Source: Lachnospiraceae bacterium
GTDB lineage: Bacteria; Bacillota_A; Clostridia; Lachnospirales; Lachnospiraceae
Length of the DNA stretch: 5,501 nt
NCBI GenBank assembly: GCA_028694115.1
Contig: JAQUUB010000197.1
Span: 1 to 5,501 of the forward strand
Reading direction: 5' to 3'
The notes below the pieces were generated by a model. It was not told where the DNA came from, did no database searches, and saw only the letters and a program-made list of their open reading frames with translations. Below are positions 5,262-5,501 of the stretch, piece after piece. Each line of letters begins with the position of its first letter. Position 1 is the stretch's first letter. The position numbers were made by a program, and so were the translations under genes.

Positions 5262-5387
5262 CTAGTCCATAAAACATGAGATTTTATATACTAATAATTC
5301 TTTGTCTCTTTTTTTTAATTCACATTCCCAAACCACAAGATATGTCCAGCCTTTCTCAGTGAGTTCTTTATAATTCCTTCCTATATT
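5262..5387 (-). pseudogene. Vsr-type very-short-patch-repair endonuclease, C-terminal remnant
   Basis: On the minus strand the frame reads NIGRNYKELTEKGWTYLVVW followed by ECELKKRDKELL, and stops at TAG 5264-5262. The G-W-x-x-L-V-V-W-E-C-E-L strand with the preceding K-L/E-L-x-E-x-G helix is the characteristic C-terminal part of Vsr mismatch endonucleases, usually about 140 residues and found beside cytosine-5 methylases. The nuclease active-site Asp and the F-x-x-G-C-F-W-H zinc region are absent and no start codon precedes the fragment. NIGRN joined directly to YKEL also suggests an internal loss. It is a dead relic of a restriction-modification or defence locus. Too short for firm proof, but the motif is distinctive. 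Confidence 0.7.
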
Positions 5388-5390
5388 GTC

Positions 5391-5425
5391 AAGCCCTAAA
5401 GTATTGCTTTTTCGGGCTTTTCTTT
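5391..5425 (+). terminator. Rho-independent terminator, plus strand
   Basis: AAGCCC (5391-5396) pairs with GGGCTT (5414-5419), and inside it AAAG (5398-5401) pairs with CTTT (5407-5410) around TATTG. TTCTTT follows on the plus strand. No plus-strand gene ending here is visible, so it may belong to a lost gene. It abuts the 5' edge of the Vsr remnant. Confidence 0.6.
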
Positions 5426-5501
5426 AAATAGTTACCTCTATAAACAGAGCTAATAGTGATGAACAGTCATCGTATCCTGTACTGAATAGCTAAAAATGAG
5501 T
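5426..5501. other. Noncoding end of window with two short hairpins
   Basis: No gene is supported. CTCT/AGAG (5436-5439 and 5446-5449) and GATGA/TCATC (5458-5462 and 5467-5471) form two small consecutive inverted repeats beyond the terminator. Their role is unknown. Confidence 0.35.

Noticed and set aside
1..5501. CRISPR array, tRNA or rRNA gene
   Set aside because: No regularly repeated 25-40 base units with spacers, and no tRNA or rRNA signature found by eye. The TGCACT array is too short and lies in an IS end.

Overview
The window looks like a patchwork mobile or defence island from an AT-rich Firmicute, most likely a gut Clostridia/Lachnospiraceae-type genome. The evidence is strong GGAGG-type ribosome binding sites, TATAAT-like promoters, a very AT-rich helicase operon, an RlmD tail of the clostridial type, and a dense mix of IS and recombinase remnants. 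Host assignment is inference only.

Left part (1-950). A chain of broken mobile elements. The left end of an IS3-like element (first 12 codons of orfA, minus strand) abuts the C-terminal third of an IS21-family istB gene on the plus strand. A small ORF (64 aa) overlaps the istB end, and then comes the repeat-rich right end of the IS21 element. Just beyond is the first ~45 codons of a serine resolvase/invertase on the minus strand, cut off next to the IS21 end. A strong minus-strand terminator lies at 923-950.

Middle part (1050-3390). A two-gene minus-strand operon with its own extended -10 promoter and terminator: an SF2 DEAH-box helicase of 614 aa, followed 17 bases later by an unrecognised 142-aa protein. 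No nuclease, methylase or known named defence partner is visible.

Right-centre (3396-4920). The last ~103 codons of rlmD (rumA, 23S rRNA uracil methyltransferase) are fused to foreign sequence exactly at the His-Val-Glu-Thr codons. A TIR-domain gene (328 aa, with a beta-rich C-terminal domain) follows. The foreign end sequence at the rlmD junction occurs again, diverged but codon-for-codon alignable, just upstream of the TIR gene. The TIR gene therefore sits as a ~1.1-kb single-gene cargo between two copies of what looks like a mobile-element end joined to an rlmD-type attachment core.

Right end (4948-5501). A 60-aa ORF whose frame would run into the attachment-like repeat if one A were added to an A7 tract, then a C-terminal remnant of a Vsr-type endonuclease, and a plus-strand terminator.

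Taken together, the window reads as successive insertions at an rlmD attachment site that accumulated anti-phage-type genes (TIR NADase candidate, DEAH helicase plus small partner, Vsr remnant). The defence role is inferred from the families and context, not shown by the sequence.
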